Counted from the first letter of the stretch, positions 6,488 to 14,027 are shown. The stretch: DNA of 17,676 nucleotides from UBA1443 sp964445745 (GCA_964445745.1 CAYULU010000034.1:1-17676), one strand, 5' to 3'. Notes: a model not told the origin generated them from the sequence alone. Translations and numbers: made by a program.

Positions 6488-7024
6488 TTATTCTGACCGA
6501 GGGGGGGGAACCAGATCCGTTTTTTTAGAAGTTTTCCCGCTAAACTGGCCCGCTTTCTTCAGGATCCTTTGCCAAAGAATCTGGACTTGTTGGGCCAAGT
6601 CATTCTCTCCGACTTTCTTCCCTAGCCGTTTGATTCGCCGGTCAAATTCCCTGCTGGCGGTACTGTCCGGGACACCGTTAATAATCGCCTGCAAATCTTC
6701 CCGCCGGACCTCCTGAAGGCGCGAAATCAGCTGTTCACGAGTCATCGTCTGGGAAAACCCATTTTCGACCTTGATACGCACCGGCAGTTTTTCAATCAGC
6801 GGCCAGTAAGACCCGTAGCGGATCACAAAATTTTCGTCAGAAGTTTTTTCAAGACGTTCGATATAACGCTGCTTCTCTTTTTTAAAATCGCAATTAGCAA
6901 GATAGGCACTGGCTAGACCCTTAAAGGTGCTTCCGATGATACGATCCCTGAACGCCGGCTCTTCGGCAGAAACGGAAGAACTCAGAGAGAGAATCAAAAC
7001 CAAACAACACAAAAACCTTTTCAC
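6488..7024 (-). CDS. Small secreted protein of unknown function
   Basis: I do not recognise this 178-residue protein. It begins with a signal peptide (MKRFLCCLVLILSLSSSVSA, residues 1-20). The mature part is highly charged and looks helical: a segment GSTFKGLASAYLANCDFKKEK, then YIERLEKTSDENFVIRYGSYWPLIEKLP, and a basic C-terminus ending in a K/S/P-rich tail. The start codon is GTG at 7024, supported by AAGGG about six bases upstream and by the immediate signal peptide. It is divergent from amrS with a 237-bp gap and convergent with the ABC permease gene. A periplasmic or surface location is expected. No enzyme motif is visible. Confidence 0.7.
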   Translation of the reverse strand: MKRFLCCLVLILSLSSSVSAEEPAFRDRIIGSTFKGLASAYLANCDFKKEKQRYIERLEKTSDENFVIRYGSYWPLIEKLPVRIKVENGFSQTMTREQLISRLQEVRREDLQAIINGVPDSTASREFDRRIKRLGKKVGENDLAQQVQILWQRILKKAGQFSGKTSKKTDLVPPPRSE

Positions 7025-7249
7025 GGAATCCCTTTCTTATCATGTAATACTGCAATCAATTAACCGTCGTTAGGCCGTTATTATCAACCTCGCCCTGAAA
7101 TAATGCACGGCTTTTCCGTTATAACATGGCGCTTGGAGAAACCGTCCTCTTCGCGAATCTTTTTTAAAGTTTCGCCAGTGTTTTATGAAACCCTTAAGAG
7201 GTGTTCCTTCAAGACGTATTTTATTATTCCACAGTTTCCAATCCAGAGC

Positions 7250-7255
7250 CATAAT
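7250..7255 (+). promoter_or_regulatory. Candidate -10 element of amrS, six bases before the start codon
   Basis: CATAAT (7250-7255) is a one-mismatch match to the -10 consensus and lies exactly six bases before the chosen ATG at 7262. This is the same spacing seen at the lactate dehydrogenase gene. No ribosome site is visible. The -35 region (TTCCAC at 7227-7232, 17-base spacing) is poor. Confidence 0.3.
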
Positions 7256-7261
7256 ATCCTC

Positions 7262-8326
7262 ATGAACAGAACCTCTGACACCCTCTACTGGAAAAATCTT
7301 CCCGACGGACGGATCGAGTGCACACTCTGCCCCCGTCGCTGTAAACTCCTCGATCAACAACGCGGATTCTGTTTTGTTCGAGCGCGAGAAGGAAACATGA
7401 TGGTGCTTACCACTTACGGCCGCTCGAGCGGATTTTGCGTTGACCCGATCGAAAAAAAACCTCTTTTCCATTTTCTGCCTGGATCCTCCGTCCTCTCCTT
7501 CGGTACGGCAGGATGTAATCTGGGATGTCTTTTTTGCCAAAACTGGAACATCTCGAAGTCAAAGGAAGTCGACACGGCCGCCGAACAGGCATCACCGGAG
7601 GAGATCGCAAAAGCGGCAAAATCAGCCCATTGCAAAAGCGTCGCTTTCACTTATAACGACCCTGTCATCTTTCATGAATACGCGGTTGACACGGCTCAAG
7701 CGTGCCGGGAACACGGCATCAAAACAGTCGCGGTAACCGCCGGGTATGTTTCTCCCGAACCGCGTAAGGAATTTTACAAATGGATCGATGCCGCCAATGT
7801 GGACTTGAAAGGATTTACCGAGAATTTTTACAAAAAATATTGCCAAGCATCCTTGAGCCCGGTACTTGAGACGCTCGAATACATCAAAAAAGAAACAAAA
7901 ACCTGGCTCGAGATCACAACGCTCCTGATCCCGGGCCTCAATGATTCCGAAAAAGAACTGCATGACATGTCAGCGTGGATTGTCAAAACACTGGGACCCG
8001 ATGTGCCGATCCATTTCACTGCATTCCATCCAGATTACAAGATGACCGGGATCCCTCCCACACCGCCAGGAACATTACAAAAAGCGCAAACGATATCCCG
8101 AGATCACGGCATCCGTTACTGCTACACCGGAAACGTCACAAACCCTGACGGGGAATCTACTTTTTGTCATCATTGCGGAAAAAAAATAATCGGCCGAAAT
8201 TGGTTTGAGTTAACCAACTGGGATTTAAAAGACGGGAATTGCCGATTTTGCGGAACCCGTTGTCCGGGCCACTTTGAAGACAGCCCGGGGCACCGCGAAA
8301 TCCAAGGAAGGCTCGTCACTTTTTAA
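7262..8326 (+). CDS. amrS: AmmeMemoRadiSam system radical SAM enzyme
   Basis: This 354-residue radical SAM protein is the third part of the AmmeMemoRadiSam system. The [4Fe-4S]/SAM motif is GTAGCNLGCLFCQNW (C85, C89, C92 in CxxxCxxC spacing). Before it sits the typical N-terminal cysteine set CTLCPRRC (20-27) with GFC (C37), then DPIEKKPLFHFLPGSSVLSFG (61-81), all family hallmarks. The C-terminus has a second cysteine-rich part (CHHCGKK..., then CRFCGTRCPGHF), a likely zinc or auxiliary cluster site. The reaction and target are unknown in published families as far as I know; AmrA and AmrB (566-2035) are its expected partners. The ATG at 7262 is chosen because similarity starts there. The frame stays open upstream to 7103, but those residues look unlike the family. 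It acts in the cytoplasm and is probably oxygen-sensitive. Confidence 0.93.
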   Translation: MNRTSDTLYWKNLPDGRIECTLCPRRCKLLDQQRGFCFVRAREGNMMVLTTYGRSSGFCVDPIEKKPLFHFLPGSSVLSFGTAGCNLGCLFCQNWNISKSKEVDTAAEQASPEEIAKAAKSAHCKSVAFTYNDPVIFHEYAVDTAQACREHGIKTVAVTAGYVSPEPRKEFYKWIDAANVDLKGFTENFYKKYCQASLSPVLETLEYIKKETKTWLEITTLLIPGLNDSEKELHDMSAWIVKTLGPDVPIHFTAFHPDYKMTGIPPTPPGTLQKAQTISRDHGIRYCYTGNVTNPDGESTFCHHCGKKIIGRNWFELTNWDLKDGNCRFCGTRCPGHFEDSPGHREIQGRLVTF

Positions 8327-8372
8327 ACGGAAATAAAAAACTTGTCGATTCTGTTTTGCTAAATCCGTTTTA
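8325..8372. other. Possible weak terminator in a convergent gap
   Basis: AAACGGA (8325-8331, touching the amrS stop) and TCCGTTT (8364-8370) are complementary over 7 bp with a 32-base loop. This is the only inverted repeat I see in the 65-bp gap between the ends of amrS and the CYTH gene. The loop is large and the T-run short, so a terminator role is doubtful. Confidence 0.2.
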
Positions 8373-8391
8373 TCGGTTGTGGGAAAATGAT

Positions 8392-8952
8392 TCAGCGGCC
8401 TCTCCGCCCGCGCAAACATGTCAACCCATTATTCCGCCGCTTACAAATAAGTTGGTCACTATAGGAATCGGCCAGTAAATCCTTGGGAGTAATCCCTAAC
8501 CATTCCCGGTAATAATCACACTGCCGTCGTAGCTCCGTGATACAACATCCCGGGGTTCTTCCCTGGGCCTCGATCTCCACAAATCTTCCGAGGCCCTTCA
8601 CTTGGTCGATATGAAACTTTACATTTTTTATAAAATAAATTTCTCTCGTCTTGTCGACAACAGCCAAAACCCCTAAGGCCACGCTCAGGATTTTTTTCAT
8701 CAGACCCGGTTCGGGGCATTGATACAAAAACGCATCGCATCGCTTGGAGTTCTTTTGATTGATCCGCTGGTAAAAAATGAGGGCATTTTCGATTTGTCCT
8801 TCCCGCAGTTTCAATCGCCCTCGAGGGACTCTGAAATAAGTATCGACCTGGTGGTCGGTCCCGCGAAAATCAGCTCTCCGGGACTTAAGAATTTCCCGAA
8901 TCCGGGAAACATCAGAACAGCGAGCCTTAATTTCAACAATTCGACACGTCAT
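8392..8952 (-). CDS. CYTH-domain protein (CyaB/thiamine-triphosphatase superfamily)
   Basis: This 186-residue protein has one CYTH domain, a tunnel fold that binds triphosphates with divalent metal. Seen features are VEIKAR near the N-terminus (6-11), QVDTYF (35-40), RGRLKLREG (44-52), the internal VDKTREIYF (99-107), HIDQVKGLGRFVEIEA (114-129) and a basic tail. The family's ExExK motif appears as I-V-E-I-K, with the first Glu missing, as I recall for a CyaB-like subgroup. Possible activities are adenylate cyclase (class IV), thiamine triphosphatase or inorganic triphosphatase; the sequence does not choose. It begins nine bases after the histidine kinase gene ends and is probably the last gene of that operon. 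The ribosome site is weak. Confidence 0.85.
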   Translation of the reverse strand: MTCRIVEIKARCSDVSRIREILKSRRADFRGTDHQVDTYFRVPRGRLKLREGQIENALIFYQRINQKNSKRCDAFLYQCPEPGLMKKILSVALGVLAVVDKTREIYFIKNVKFHIDQVKGLGRFVEIEAQGRTPGCCITELRRQCDYYREWLGITPKDLLADSYSDQLICKRRNNGLTCLRGRRGR

Positions 8953-8961
8953 ATTTTTCGA

Positions 8962-10209
8962 TTAAGCCTTTCCGGCAGGAATGGAAACAATAAAAGTCGC
9001 CCCTTTCCCGGGTTCGCTTTCCGCGAGAATTTTCCCTTCGTGCGCTTCCACAATTTTTTGAGAGATCGCAAGACCCAGCCCGGTACTGCCTTCCTTCCCC
9101 GTTGGTTTGGATCCAGCCTTCGAAAAATACTGAAAAAGTTTCGTCAACGCTTCCTTCGGGATACCCTGTCCCTGATCCGTAACGGAAATCTCAAACTGGT
9201 CCCCCGCCATCCGCGCCTTAAGGGTGATGGTGGTATGGGAACCAGAATACTTGAGGGCGTTCGTAATCAGATTATTGAGCACCTGATCCATTCGATCCGG
9301 ATCCATCCGTATCTCCGGCAGATCCCCCAAAGGTTCCAACCGGATATTGATCGCCTTGCGTTTTGCCAGCAACCGGTTCATCTCAATATTCCGGGCAAGA
9401 AATTCCTGGGGAACTACCTTTTGGAGATGGATCGTCAACTTTCCCGATTCAATCACGCTGACATCCAGAAATTCCTCGATCAAATGCAGCATTTTGTCAC
9501 AAGTCTGCGAAATGACGTTCACGGGTTCTCTGTGAGTCGGAGCCAAGTCGCCGGAAATTCCCTCCAGAAGGAGATCGGCGTACCCTTTGATAATGGTAAT
9601 GGGATTGCGAAGGTCATGAGCCGCCATACCCAGAAACTTGTTTTTAAAGTCGTTCAGCTCACGAAGCCGGGCCATCACCAGGCTTTTTTCAGCAATCATG
9701 GAAAGATTGCCGGCAATTTGTAAAAAAATTTCGACGTGAGCATCTTTGTAACAGTCCTTCTGAAAACTTGAAAAGAAGATGAACCCTATCGGCTTGGCCA
9801 TGGCGATCAGCGGACAAGTGAGGCTTGAGCGCATCCCTTCTTCCACAATAAGTTTCGTCGACTCAGATTGCGGATGCCTAGCAAGATAAGACGGAAGATC
9901 GTTTAAAATTCTGGGGGTCTTTGTCTCTAGAATCGACTGGAGACTGCTTCCGGCCATGGGAGCTGAATAGTTTTTCCCGAGCAGGATGTTGGGAGAGTTG
10001 GAACGTGCCCAAAAAGCCCTGAGGACCGAATCATCTTTTTCCAGAATCGAAAAACCAATTCGGTCATAAGGAATGACGGCATGCAACACATGGAAAGCAT
10101 GATCCAGAACCTCTTCCAGACTGATTCCGGAATTAATCTTTTCCGTCACACATAAAAGAGCTTTCAGTCGATGCTCTTCAGACACGGACATCCCGGTATC
10201 TCCAGTCAT
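8962..10209 (-). CDS. GAF-domain sensor histidine kinase
   Basis: This 415-residue soluble kinase has no membrane segment. Residues about 10-180 form a GAF sensor domain (ISLEEVLDHAFHVL...PYDRIGFSIL...SSLTCPLIAMAKPIGFIFFSS). The HisKA domain has the phospho-acceptor H198 in MAAHDLRNPI. The ATPase domain shows an N box LNNLITNALKYS (311-322), G1 DQGQGIP (345-351), an F-box-like LFQYF (359-362 region) and G2 TGLGLAI (376-382). Kinases of this type autophosphorylate in response to a small ligand or redox cue and pass phosphate to a response regulator. No regulator gene is in the window, so it is an orphan kinase here. It lies nine bases before the CYTH gene and 67 bases after the AsmA-like gene. 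Confidence 0.93.
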   Translation of the reverse strand: MTGDTGMSVSEEHRLKALLCVTEKINSGISLEEVLDHAFHVLHAVIPYDRIGFSILEKDDSVLRAFWARSNSPNILLGKNYSAPMAGSSLQSILETKTPRILNDLPSYLARHPQSESTKLIVEEGMRSSLTCPLIAMAKPIGFIFFSSFQKDCYKDAHVEIFLQIAGNLSMIAEKSLVMARLRELNDFKNKFLGMAAHDLRNPITIIKGYADLLLEGISGDLAPTHREPVNVISQTCDKMLHLIEEFLDVSVIESGKLTIHLQKVVPQEFLARNIEMNRLLAKRKAINIRLEPLGDLPEIRMDPDRMDQVLNNLITNALKYSGSHTTITLKARMAGDQFEISVTDQGQGIPKEALTKLFQYFSKAGSKPTGKEGSTGLGLAISQKIVEAHEGKILAESEPGKGATFIVSIPAGKA

Positions 10210-10224
10210 TGTTCTTCGCTAAAA

Positions 10225-10250
10225 TCCCGTCCAATCTGCAGAAAACGGGA
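10225..10250 (-). terminator. Weak terminator-like hairpin between the AsmA-like and kinase genes
   Basis: Read on the minus strand, TCCCGT (10250-10245) pairs with ACGGGA (10230-10225) and is followed at once by TTTT (10224-10221). A competing 4-bp CGGG-TTTT-CCCG hairpin just upstream shares the CCCG. The stem is short (6 bp) and the loop 14 bases, so at best it attenuates read-through into the kinase gene. Confidence 0.25.
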
Positions 10251-10276
10251 AAACCCGAGAAACTCACGCAATTTTT

Positions 10277-11122
10277 TCAGTTGCCGGAGCCAAAGGGGTT
10301 TTTAAGTTTGCCAGCAATGCTTTTCACAGTTCCGGCAGCATCCTTGACCGTATCTTTGGCGTCTCCCGCGAGGGATCCCGCCACCGACGTCGTAGTCTTG
10401 ATGGTGTCTAAACCCTTCGCCGCAGTTTGGGAAGCAAGATCGGTCGCGGAGCCGACGATTCCTCCCACGCTCGACTGAAGGCTCCCTAGGTCAAAGTTCG
10501 TCAACATAGCAAGAGGAGTCCTTGTCATCACACGTAGGACGATCATCCGGATCAGGGCTCCCTGCTCGGTAATGTTTTCATAGCTTTCGTCGAGATTGAT
10601 ATTAAATTCGCGGACAGATTCTTGTGCTCCGCTCCGATCGATAAAAACCACTTTCCCGATCTTGAGATGGACATGATCCAGCTGGACCGGCATCGCTTTC
10701 GTTTCTTTCTTGGGCGCTTCCGGTTTGCCGGATGATGTCTTATCTTGTTCGATCCCTTTAATCGAATTAATGTTCAACTTTCCGTCCCTGTTCCTCACCA
10801 CCGTAAATTGGCGAAGATCAAGTTCGACTCTTTCCAAATGAAGTTTGCCGCTTATGATATCGGACAAATGATAGTCCACGAGTACCTTCGGCATATCCAC
10901 CATCGCTTCGTTCCCAAACCCTTCAGGATTGCCGATGTTCAACCCCTCGATATCAAGATAAGTTTGCTGAAGACCAATATCGAACATCTTGATATTGACC
11001 GGAAGTCCAACCGCGGCCTTCGCGCCCAATTCGACAGCCGCCTTCACAATCACATTACGGGCCAAAATCATAACGACAAAAACAACGACGACAAAAATCA
11101 AAATCTTTCCGAGAAGTTTCAT
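10277..11122 (-). CDS. AsmA-like inner-membrane-anchored protein
   Basis: This 281-residue protein has one N-terminal membrane helix (LGKILIFVVVVFVVMILA, about residues 4-21) and an AsmA/DUF748-like region after it. The pattern is typical: GLPVNIKMFDIGL, then LDIEGLNIGNPEGFGNEAMVDMPKVLVDYHLSDIISGKLHLERVELD, then NRDGKLNINSI. This family faces the periplasm and is linked to outer-membrane and lipid homeostasis. It is shorter than E. coli AsmA (over 600 residues) and holds only one such module. The last 70 residues are Ala/Gly/Thr/Asp/Lys-rich and probably flexible or helical. The start at 11122 is chosen for the GGAG seven bases upstream. Upstream in-frame ATGs at 11161 and 11227 lack a site, and the latter would overlap the phosphatase gene. 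It is the third gene of the antiporter operon. Confidence 0.78.
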   Translation of the reverse strand: MKLLGKILIFVVVVFVVMILARNVIVKAAVELGAKAAVGLPVNIKMFDIGLQQTYLDIEGLNIGNPEGFGNEAMVDMPKVLVDYHLSDIISGKLHLERVELDLRQFTVVRNRDGKLNINSIKGIEQDKTSSGKPEAPKKETKAMPVQLDHVHLKIGKVVFIDRSGAQESVREFNINLDESYENITEQGALIRMIVLRVMTRTPLAMLTNFDLGSLQSSVGGIVGSATDLASQTAAKGLDTIKTTTSVAGSLAGDAKDTVKDAAGTVKSIAGKLKNPFGSGN

Positions 11123-11180
11123 GAGTTTCTCCTTTTTTTGCTGTTGATGTTGTAAATCCATTCGGGGATAAAACCGATTC

Positions 11181-11876
11181 TTATTTTTTAAGAAAATCCT
11201 TTTCCTGAAATTCAATTTCCCGTGCAATTTCCGTATGTCCCCGCGCCTCAGCCCACTTCCGAAGTGAGGTGAGAATCGTCGGATACTTCTTCTCGTCGTA
11301 GCCGTACATCAGCATCTCCTGATAAATATCGCGGAAAGAAGTTTGGGGGTTTTGGGAAATTTTGTAGGCCGCAATCATCAGCCCCGTCCGATCCTTCCCG
11401 GCCCGGCAGTGCACAAGCGCTGGTTGTTTCGCAGGGTCCGAAATAACGGAAAGAACCGCGTCGATTGTCTTGATGGGAACCTCTTTGCGCGCACTCATCG
11501 GAAAGTGATAATGCTGAATCCCTAAACTTTCCGTTGTATCTCTTTCCCATCGTTCAATCGCACGGCCTGAACGAAGGTTCACAACAGTTTTCAACCCGTA
11601 GGTCTTCATCCTCAAAAGTGATTCTTTGCTTGGCTGTGCCGAACGCCAAACGCCCGGCGAAACCACATGAAAGTTGTGCTGTTTCGCGCTGACCGAATGC
11701 GGGGGCGCAACATAAACGAGCACCCCGTCGTTCGACCTCATTTTATGAGAAAAAGAACAAAAAATATTTTTTCCAATTACCTGGTGAGCGATAAACCACC
11801 CAGCGGCCACCAACAGAATGATTCCAAGGAGGACCGAAATTTTAAGAGTTCGTTTTTTATCGCGTTTAATTTTCAT
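11181..11876 (-). CDS. Membrane-anchored cysteine phosphatase (PFA-DSP-like dual-specificity phosphatase fold)
   Basis: This 231-residue protein has a basic N-terminus (MKIKRDKKRTLK), one membrane helix (about 13-31), and a phosphatase domain that by the positive-inside rule should face the periplasm. The active-site loop is HCRAGKDRTG (C157, R163), matching the Cx5R signature of tyrosine/dual-specificity phosphatases. The lead-in NFHVVSPGVWRSAQPS (68-83), then GLKTVVNLRSG (94-104) and HYHFPMSARKEVP resemble the Siw14/PFA-DSP group, some of which act on inositol pyrophosphates. No Asp is seen where a WPD-loop acid is often found. The substrate is unknown. Its start codon overlaps the stop of the antiporter gene by 4 bases (11873-11876), so the two are probably translated together. 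The AsmA-like gene follows 58 bases later. Confidence 0.85.
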   Translation of the reverse strand: MKIKRDKKRTLKISVLLGIILLVAAGWFIAHQVIGKNIFCSFSHKMRSNDGVLVYVAPPHSVSAKQHNFHVVSPGVWRSAQPSKESLLRMKTYGLKTVVNLRSGRAIERWERDTTESLGIQHYHFPMSARKEVPIKTIDAVLSVISDPAKQPALVHCRAGKDRTGLMIAAYKISQNPQTSFRDIYQEMLMYGYDEKKYPTILTSLRKWAEARGHTEIAREIEFQEKDFLKK

Positions 11877-13627
11877 ATTTTCCCCTTAGACGTTAAATTG
11901 TTCCTGCCCGCGCGCCTAAAAATCGATTCTTCGACAGCGACTTCTTTGCAGGAGCGAATCCGGTTCAGATGATTCTTAATCCGTTCGAGCGGAACGTCAA
12001 GCTTTTCGAGAAGAATCCGGTTCAGCTCATGGCCCGCCTCCCACTCTTCCATGACCACAAGATCTGCACCCAATTCGTACAACTGCGGCATATGTAACTC
12101 ATAGCGCGTCCGGACGGCTAAAAAAACTTCCGGATTCAAATCCTGGACAACGCTGATAATTTGTTTGATCCCGAGAATGTCCGGAAAACTTACGACCACA
12201 GCCTTCGCTTTTAAAATACCCGCCCTTTTCATGACCTCCTGGTTAGCTGCATCTCCATAGATGATTTTTTTATGATTTTTCCGTGCCTCAATCACCCGAA
12301 CCGGGTTCATCTCAATAATCACAAAAGGGATTTTTTCCTCCTGAAAAGCCTGCGCGAGATCTCTTCCCGTGGGCCCGAAACCGCACAAAATGACATGCCT
12401 TTGCAAAGTAAAACCAGCATTGCTCGATCGCACCCATTTTCGGTGGGGCAAGCCAAACCAAAGGTATCGGCTGGAAATCTTGAGAACGGCCGGGATCATC
12501 GAGAAAAGGAACGGCGTAATGAGTAAGGTAAGAAAAGCCGCGGAAAGAAGAAGCTGATAGAGATCTCCGCTGATATGCCCCGAACCATATCCCGTCTGGA
12601 TGAGCAAAAAAGAAAACTCTCCGATCTGGGAGAGGATAATCCCTGTCACCACTGCGACTCGCGGCGGGTACCCAAAGGCGAGAACAATCAGGGTCATGAT
12701 GACAAAATTAACAAAAAGGACGAGCCCCACTACGCTTAAGACAAGGAGGGTGTGTTCGAAAAAAAAATGAACATCAAACAACAACCCGATAGAAACAAAG
12801 AAAATGCTCACAAAAAAATAACGAAACGGAATGATATCCCCCATAAGCTGATGAGAAAATTCCGTATTGGCAAACATAAAACCCGCAAGGAGCGCCCCGA
12901 TCGCGACCGACAATCCAAGGACACCGCTAACCCAGGCCATACCAAGGCACACCTCGATGGAAAAAAGGAAGAAAATCTCACGGTTTCGGATCACCATCAC
13001 GCGCTCAAGCAACTTGGGCAAAAGATAACGGGCAAACAAATAAGCTCCGGACAATAACCCGACCGTTTTCAAAAATGCAATGCCAAGAGGCGCCAGCACC
13101 GTGTCCGCCTTTCCTCCAAAGACGGTCAAAAAAATCATGAGGGGAACAACCGCCAAGTCCTGGAAGATAAGGATGGCAATGGCCACCCGGCCGTGCGGAG
13201 TATCCAGTTCACCGCGATCAATCAGGTACTTCAATACAATGGCCGTTGAACTCAGGGCAATCACCGACCCCAAAAAAAATCCCTCGTAAAACGTCCAGCC
13301 CTTCCACCAGACAAAGAGAAGCGCGACAAAAAGGGACGCAACAATCTGAAGCGTGCCCCCGATCATGGCAATGCCCTTCATGCCCTGCAAGCGGTCAAAT
13401 GAAAATTCCAGACCGATCGTGAGCATCAGAAGCACCACTCCGAGCTCAGACAGAGAACGGATATGCTCATAATTCGTCAGAACCTTGAACCCGTGCGCCC
13501 CGATAATAACCCCAGTCAGGAGAAAACCGAGAATGGCGGGAAGTTTCAGCCGTTCAAAAAGAATCGCCACGGCAGTCGCAATAAGAAGGACTTCAAGAAT
13601 CTCGGTAAAAAAAAGCGGAGGATGCAT
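11873..13627 (-). CDS. CPA2-family K+/H+ (cation/proton) antiporter with TrkA-N domain, KefB/KefC-like
   Basis: This 584-residue protein has an N-terminal membrane domain of 12 or so helices (residues about 5-385) and a C-terminal Rossmann RCK/TrkA-N domain. Hallmarks are FERLKLPAILGFLLTGVIIG (24-43), LTIGLEFS (69-76), the IFQDLAVVPLM motif with Q156/D157 (154-164), SQIGEFSFLL (333-342), and the nucleotide-binding GFGPTGR (416-422) with the acidic residue E439 at the end of the next strand. Relatives exchange K+ (or Na+) for H+ in the inner membrane and are gated by nucleotide or glutathione-type ligands. The ATG at 13627 is used, as AGGA lies about six bases upstream and similarity begins there; the frame stays open to 13720. 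It leads the operon, and a good promoter lies directly upstream. Confidence 0.92.
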   Translation of the reverse strand: MHPPLFFTEILEVLLIATAVAILFERLKLPAILGFLLTGVIIGAHGFKVLTNYEHIRSLSELGVVLLMLTIGLEFSFDRLQGMKGIAMIGGTLQIVASLFVALLFVWWKGWTFYEGFFLGSVIALSSTAIVLKYLIDRGELDTPHGRVAIAILIFQDLAVVPLMIFLTVFGGKADTVLAPLGIAFLKTVGLLSGAYLFARYLLPKLLERVMVIRNREIFFLFSIEVCLGMAWVSGVLGLSVAIGALLAGFMFANTEFSHQLMGDIIPFRYFFVSIFFVSIGLLFDVHFFFEHTLLVLSVVGLVLFVNFVIMTLIVLAFGYPPRVAVVTGIILSQIGEFSFLLIQTGYGSGHISGDLYQLLLSAAFLTLLITPFLFSMIPAVLKISSRYLWFGLPHRKWVRSSNAGFTLQRHVILCGFGPTGRDLAQAFQEEKIPFVIIEMNPVRVIEARKNHKKIIYGDAANQEVMKRAGILKAKAVVVSFPDILGIKQIISVVQDLNPEVFLAVRTRYELHMPQLYELGADLVVMEEWEAGHELNRILLEKLDVPLERIKNHLNRIRSCKEVAVEESIFRRAGRNNLTSKGKI

Positions 13628-13659
13628 TTTGTTCCTATCAAAAAATTTAGGTTGAAAGA

Positions 13660-13688
13660 AGTATAGCGAGGTTCTTGAGCCGAGTAAA
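13660..13688 (-). promoter_or_regulatory. Sigma70-like promoter of the antiporter operon
   Basis: On the minus strand TTTACT (13688-13683) and TATACT (13665-13660) are separated by exactly 17 bases, a near-ideal arrangement (4/6 and 5/6 matches). Transcription would begin near 13653 and give a leader of about 26 bases carrying the AGGA ribosome site. Confidence 0.6.
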
Positions 13689-13999
13689 TATCGTTCCGTA
13701 AGCTTAAAAAACCCTGTCACTCCTTTCCGGCCTCAAAAATCCGGAACCCTTTCGTTCATTCTCTTCCGCGTCGATGGGCTTATGATAACCAGAGTTTTTC
13801 GGATTCCCGGCCTTGGTATTTGTGAGGGATATTTTTAACTACCTCCCGGTGAATTCCGGATTAGAGAATTACCCAGATCCGGACACTCCTCAAAAACTAA
13901 TTCTCACCAAATTTCTCTTACGAAATGGTTGTAAATCCAACTTTCTCAAAAACTATAAAATGATTAAAAAAATGATAATAAATGAATTAATGTTATATC
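13689..13999. other. Non-coding part of the antiporter/pilin divergent region
   Basis: No convincing gene is seen between the two divergent operons (13628-14106 in all). The left part is richer in C and G and repeats the palindrome TCCGGA (13855-13860 and 13878-13883). It also holds an 8-bp inverted repeat, GAGAATTA at 13864-13871 with TAATTCTC at 13898-13905. From about 13900 on the DNA becomes strongly A+T-rich, as expected ahead of a promoter. A 66-codon open frame beginning TTG at 13813 has no ribosome site or family-like features. Confidence 0.5.
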
Positions 14000-14027
14000 T
14001 TGTTTCTTTTTGAATGTTGTATATAAT
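14000..14027 (+). promoter_or_regulatory. Sigma70-like promoter of the pilin operon
   Basis: TTGTTT (14000-14005) and a perfect TATAAT (14022-14027) are spaced by 16 bases in an A+T-rich stretch. Transcription would start near 14034 and give a leader of about 73 bases. I found no -24/-12 (sigma54) promoter, although those are common for pilin genes. Confidence 0.55.

Noticed and set aside
7103..7261. N-terminal extension of amrS
   Set aside because: The frame stays open, but the 53 residues do not resemble the family, which starts near the CxxCxxxC set; no ribosome site supports the upstream start.
8719..9723. Open frame of 334 codons on the plus strand
   Set aside because: It lies antisense to the CYTH and histidine kinase genes, which show clear family motifs; its own translation shows no family-like pattern.
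11123..11227. N-terminal extension of the AsmA-like protein
   Set aside because: It would overlap the phosphatase gene, is very basic and lacks a ribosome site, while 11122 has GGAG at good spacing and starts directly before the membrane helix.
13628..13720. N-terminal extension of the antiporter
   Set aside because: It would run across the TTTACT/TATACT promoter; the start at 13627 has AGGA and matches family starts.
13813..14013. Small open frame of 66 codons upstream of the pilin operon
   Set aside because: It has a TTG start, no ribosome site, low-complexity lysine/isoleucine content in its A+T-rich second half, and overlaps the predicted pilin promoter.
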